The notes beneath the pieces were generated by a model. The model saw only the letters and a list, made by a program, of their open reading frames with translations, did no database searches and was not told the origin of the DNA. Below, in pieces: positions 62,301-64,000 of a DNA stretch of 64,000 bases. Source of the stretch: Proteromonas lacertae (lineage: Eukaryota > Sar > Bigyra > Opalinata > Proteromonadidae); NCBI GenBank assembly GCA_002245135.1, contig NGBS01000001.1:186001-250000 (forward strand), written 5' to 3'. The position numbers and the translations under genes are program-made. The first letter of the stretch is position 1, and each line of letters begins with the position of its first letter.

Positions 62301-64000
62301 GATCTGAATTACCTGATAATTTAAAGAGTTTAATGAGACCAGTAGCTATGATGGTTCCTGATTTAGCTATGATTTCTGAAGTTATGTTAATGGCTGAAGG
62401 TTTTAGAGATGCTAGAAATTTAGCTAAGAAGACTGTTACATTATACAGTTTGATGGTTCAACAATTATCCAAACAAGATCACTACGATTATGGTTTAAGA
62501 TCTTTAAAAGCTGTGTTGAATTGTGCAGGTGCATTGAAGAGAAATCAACCAGATATGGCTGAAGATGTGATTGTATTAAGAGCTTTAAGAGATATGAATG
62601 TACCTAAGTTCATTAAAGAAGATTTCAGATTGTTTATATTGTTATTAGCTGATTTATTCCCCGGTTTAGAATTACCACAAAGTGAAGTTGGTTCATTACA
62701 AATCGCCATAGAAGAAGAATTAGAAAAAGCAAAATTGCAAAAGAATGAAAATATTATACATAAAACTATTCAATTATATGAATCTAAAGCTACACGTCAT
62801 TGCAATATGTTGGTTGGTAAATCATTATCAGGTAAATCAACAGCATGGAAAATGTTAGCTGCTGCTAAAACCAACTTAAGAGAGAAGAAAGATCCAAATC
62901 ATTTCGCTGTAGCTTATGATATATTAAACCCCAAATCAGTTCCATTGAATGATCTTTATGGTTATTATGAATTAGCAACTATGGAATGGCATGATGGTAT
63001 ATTAAGTACTCTATTCAGAAGTGAAGCAAATGAAACAGATGTTAAAGATGCTAGTGATTTAGAAACAGTCAAAGAACATTGGTTAATATTAGATGGTCCA
63101 GTTGATACATTGTGGATTGAATCAATGAATACTGTTATGGATGATAATAAGACATTGACATTGATTAATGGTGATCGTATTGCTATGACTGAATATATGT
63201 CATTATTATTTGAAGTATTGGATTTAGCTGTAGCTTCTCCTGCTACTGTATCTAGAGCTGGTATGGTTTACTTGGATTTGGAAGATTTAGGATGGAGACC
63301 ATATGTGAAAACATGGATAGCTGAACATTATGGTCAAGATCAAGAGATTGCTGAGAATTTACAAGGAATGTTTGATAAATATGTAGATCCAATATTAGCA
63401 TATAAACGTAAGAAAGTAGAAGAATTAGTGCCAATCTCTGATTTCAATGCTGTAAAATCATTATGTAACTTATATGAAACATTAGCAACACCTGAGAATG
63501 GATTAGATAAATCAGTAGATCCAGAAGGTTATTATGTATTAGCTGATAAATGGTTCTGTTTCTGTGTAGTATGGTCATTATGTGCTGCTGCTAATGAGAA
63601 GGGAAGAGTGTATTTAGATGAATATATTAAAGATATGGAAACTCAATTCCCACCACATTCAAGTATCTATGATTATTGGGTTGATGTAAAGAGTAAAGAA
63701 TTCAAAGTGTGGGATGATAAAGTTAATAAAACATGGAGACCAGCTCCTAATGCACCATTCTTCAAGATTATTGTTCCAACAGTTGATACATTACGTAATA
63801 CATTTATATTTAAGAATTTAATATTGAATGATCATGCTGTATTGATTGTAGGTAATACTGGTACTGGTAAGACTGTATTGATTCAATCATTATTAGAACA
63901 ATTACCACAAACACATACAAAGTTAACAGTCAACTTCTCTGCAGCATCTACAGCAACAGGTACTCAAGCAATTATTGAAGGTTCAATGGAGAAGAGAGCT
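56361..64000 (+). CDS. Axonemal dynein heavy chain, N-terminal half (cut by window end)
   Basis: One 29-nt intron (56447-56475) after 28 codons, then a single open exon to the window end, about 2,540 residues with no frame break. The tail (FIDGKVGNKLFVNIV start, LLCNFDPDVLGLFTEG) is followed by the linker with MYLENIFMASEDIQKQLP and QKFPRFYFLSNDDLLEILG. AAA1 has the Walker A GPAGTGKTETVKDLGK (~61973) and CFDEFNRIEVEVLS. AAA2 has a variant P-loop, GKSLSGKST (~62815). AAA3 has GNTGTGKT (~63853). The order and linker motifs are those of axonemal dyneins. I cannot decide between inner and outer arm. Stalk and AAA4-6 lie beyond the window. Confidence 0.93.

Noticed and set aside
1-64000. CRISPR arrays, insertion sequences, prophage or other prokaryotic mobile elements
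   Set aside because: None were seen; the window is a spliced nuclear genome region without transposon-like genes or long repeats.

Overview
This 64 kb window is nuclear DNA from a flagellated, AT-rich, gene-dense unicellular eukaryote. Genes are split by many very short introns (mostly 25-45 nt, GTATnn...TAG), about 30 protein genes lie on both strands, and gaps between genes are usually 50-200 bp. TAA, TAG and TGA all end well-recognised proteins, so the code is standard. An axonemal dynein heavy chain, a CFAP69-like protein and a SHIPPO-repeat protein show that it builds cilia or flagella. I cannot name the lineage from sequence alone. Poly-Q/poly-N tracts, the plant-like thiamine enzymes and the calcineurin-B-like protein would fit a heterolobosean, anaeramoebid, amoebozoan or similar protist.

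Layout, left to right. 0-10 kb: start of an unknown gene, a four-domain thiamine biosynthesis fusion, a SEC12-like ER WD40 protein, a membrane-anchored coiled-coil protein, DNA ligase I and ribosomal eS27. 10-20 kb: a Nup107-type nucleoporin, an orphan, a CFAP69-like protein, a calcineurin-B-like EF-hand protein, aldose 1-epimerase, a small coiled-coil protein and ribosomal uS15. 20-31 kb: exportin-1, an unusual inositol 5-phosphatase fused to cyclic-nucleotide-binding-like domains and a proline-rich tail, and a pseudokinase-LRR protein. 31-41 kb: an LYR protein, an MBL hydrolase, RRP12, a ubiquitin protease and a short HSP70. 41-53 kb: a large NHL/EGF receptor-like protein, an ankyrin protein, an HROB-like OB-fold protein, a small membrane protein and a multipass RING protein. 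53-64 kb: a PPP2R3C-type PP2A B'' subunit, a small PDI, a SHIPPO protein and the dynein heavy chain, cut by the window end.

The strongest unexpected signal is a second class of introns. Seven introns in four genes start with ATATC[C/T/A] instead of GT and end in TAA or TAC instead of AG. They are 53-62 nt long, longer than their GT-AG neighbours, and most carry TTTAAT about 10-15 nt before the 3' end. They look like a minor (U12-type) AT-AC class in which AT-AA ends predominate. The exact ends are fixed best by protein-family spacing in the USP zinc finger, the ThiD and ThiE domains and an EGF repeat.

A second oddity is a set of seven single-base (+1) reading-frame offsets, all in plus-strand genes (three in exportin-1), plus one missing base in the thiamine gene. 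Assembly error is the simplest explanation, but the clustering deserves a check.
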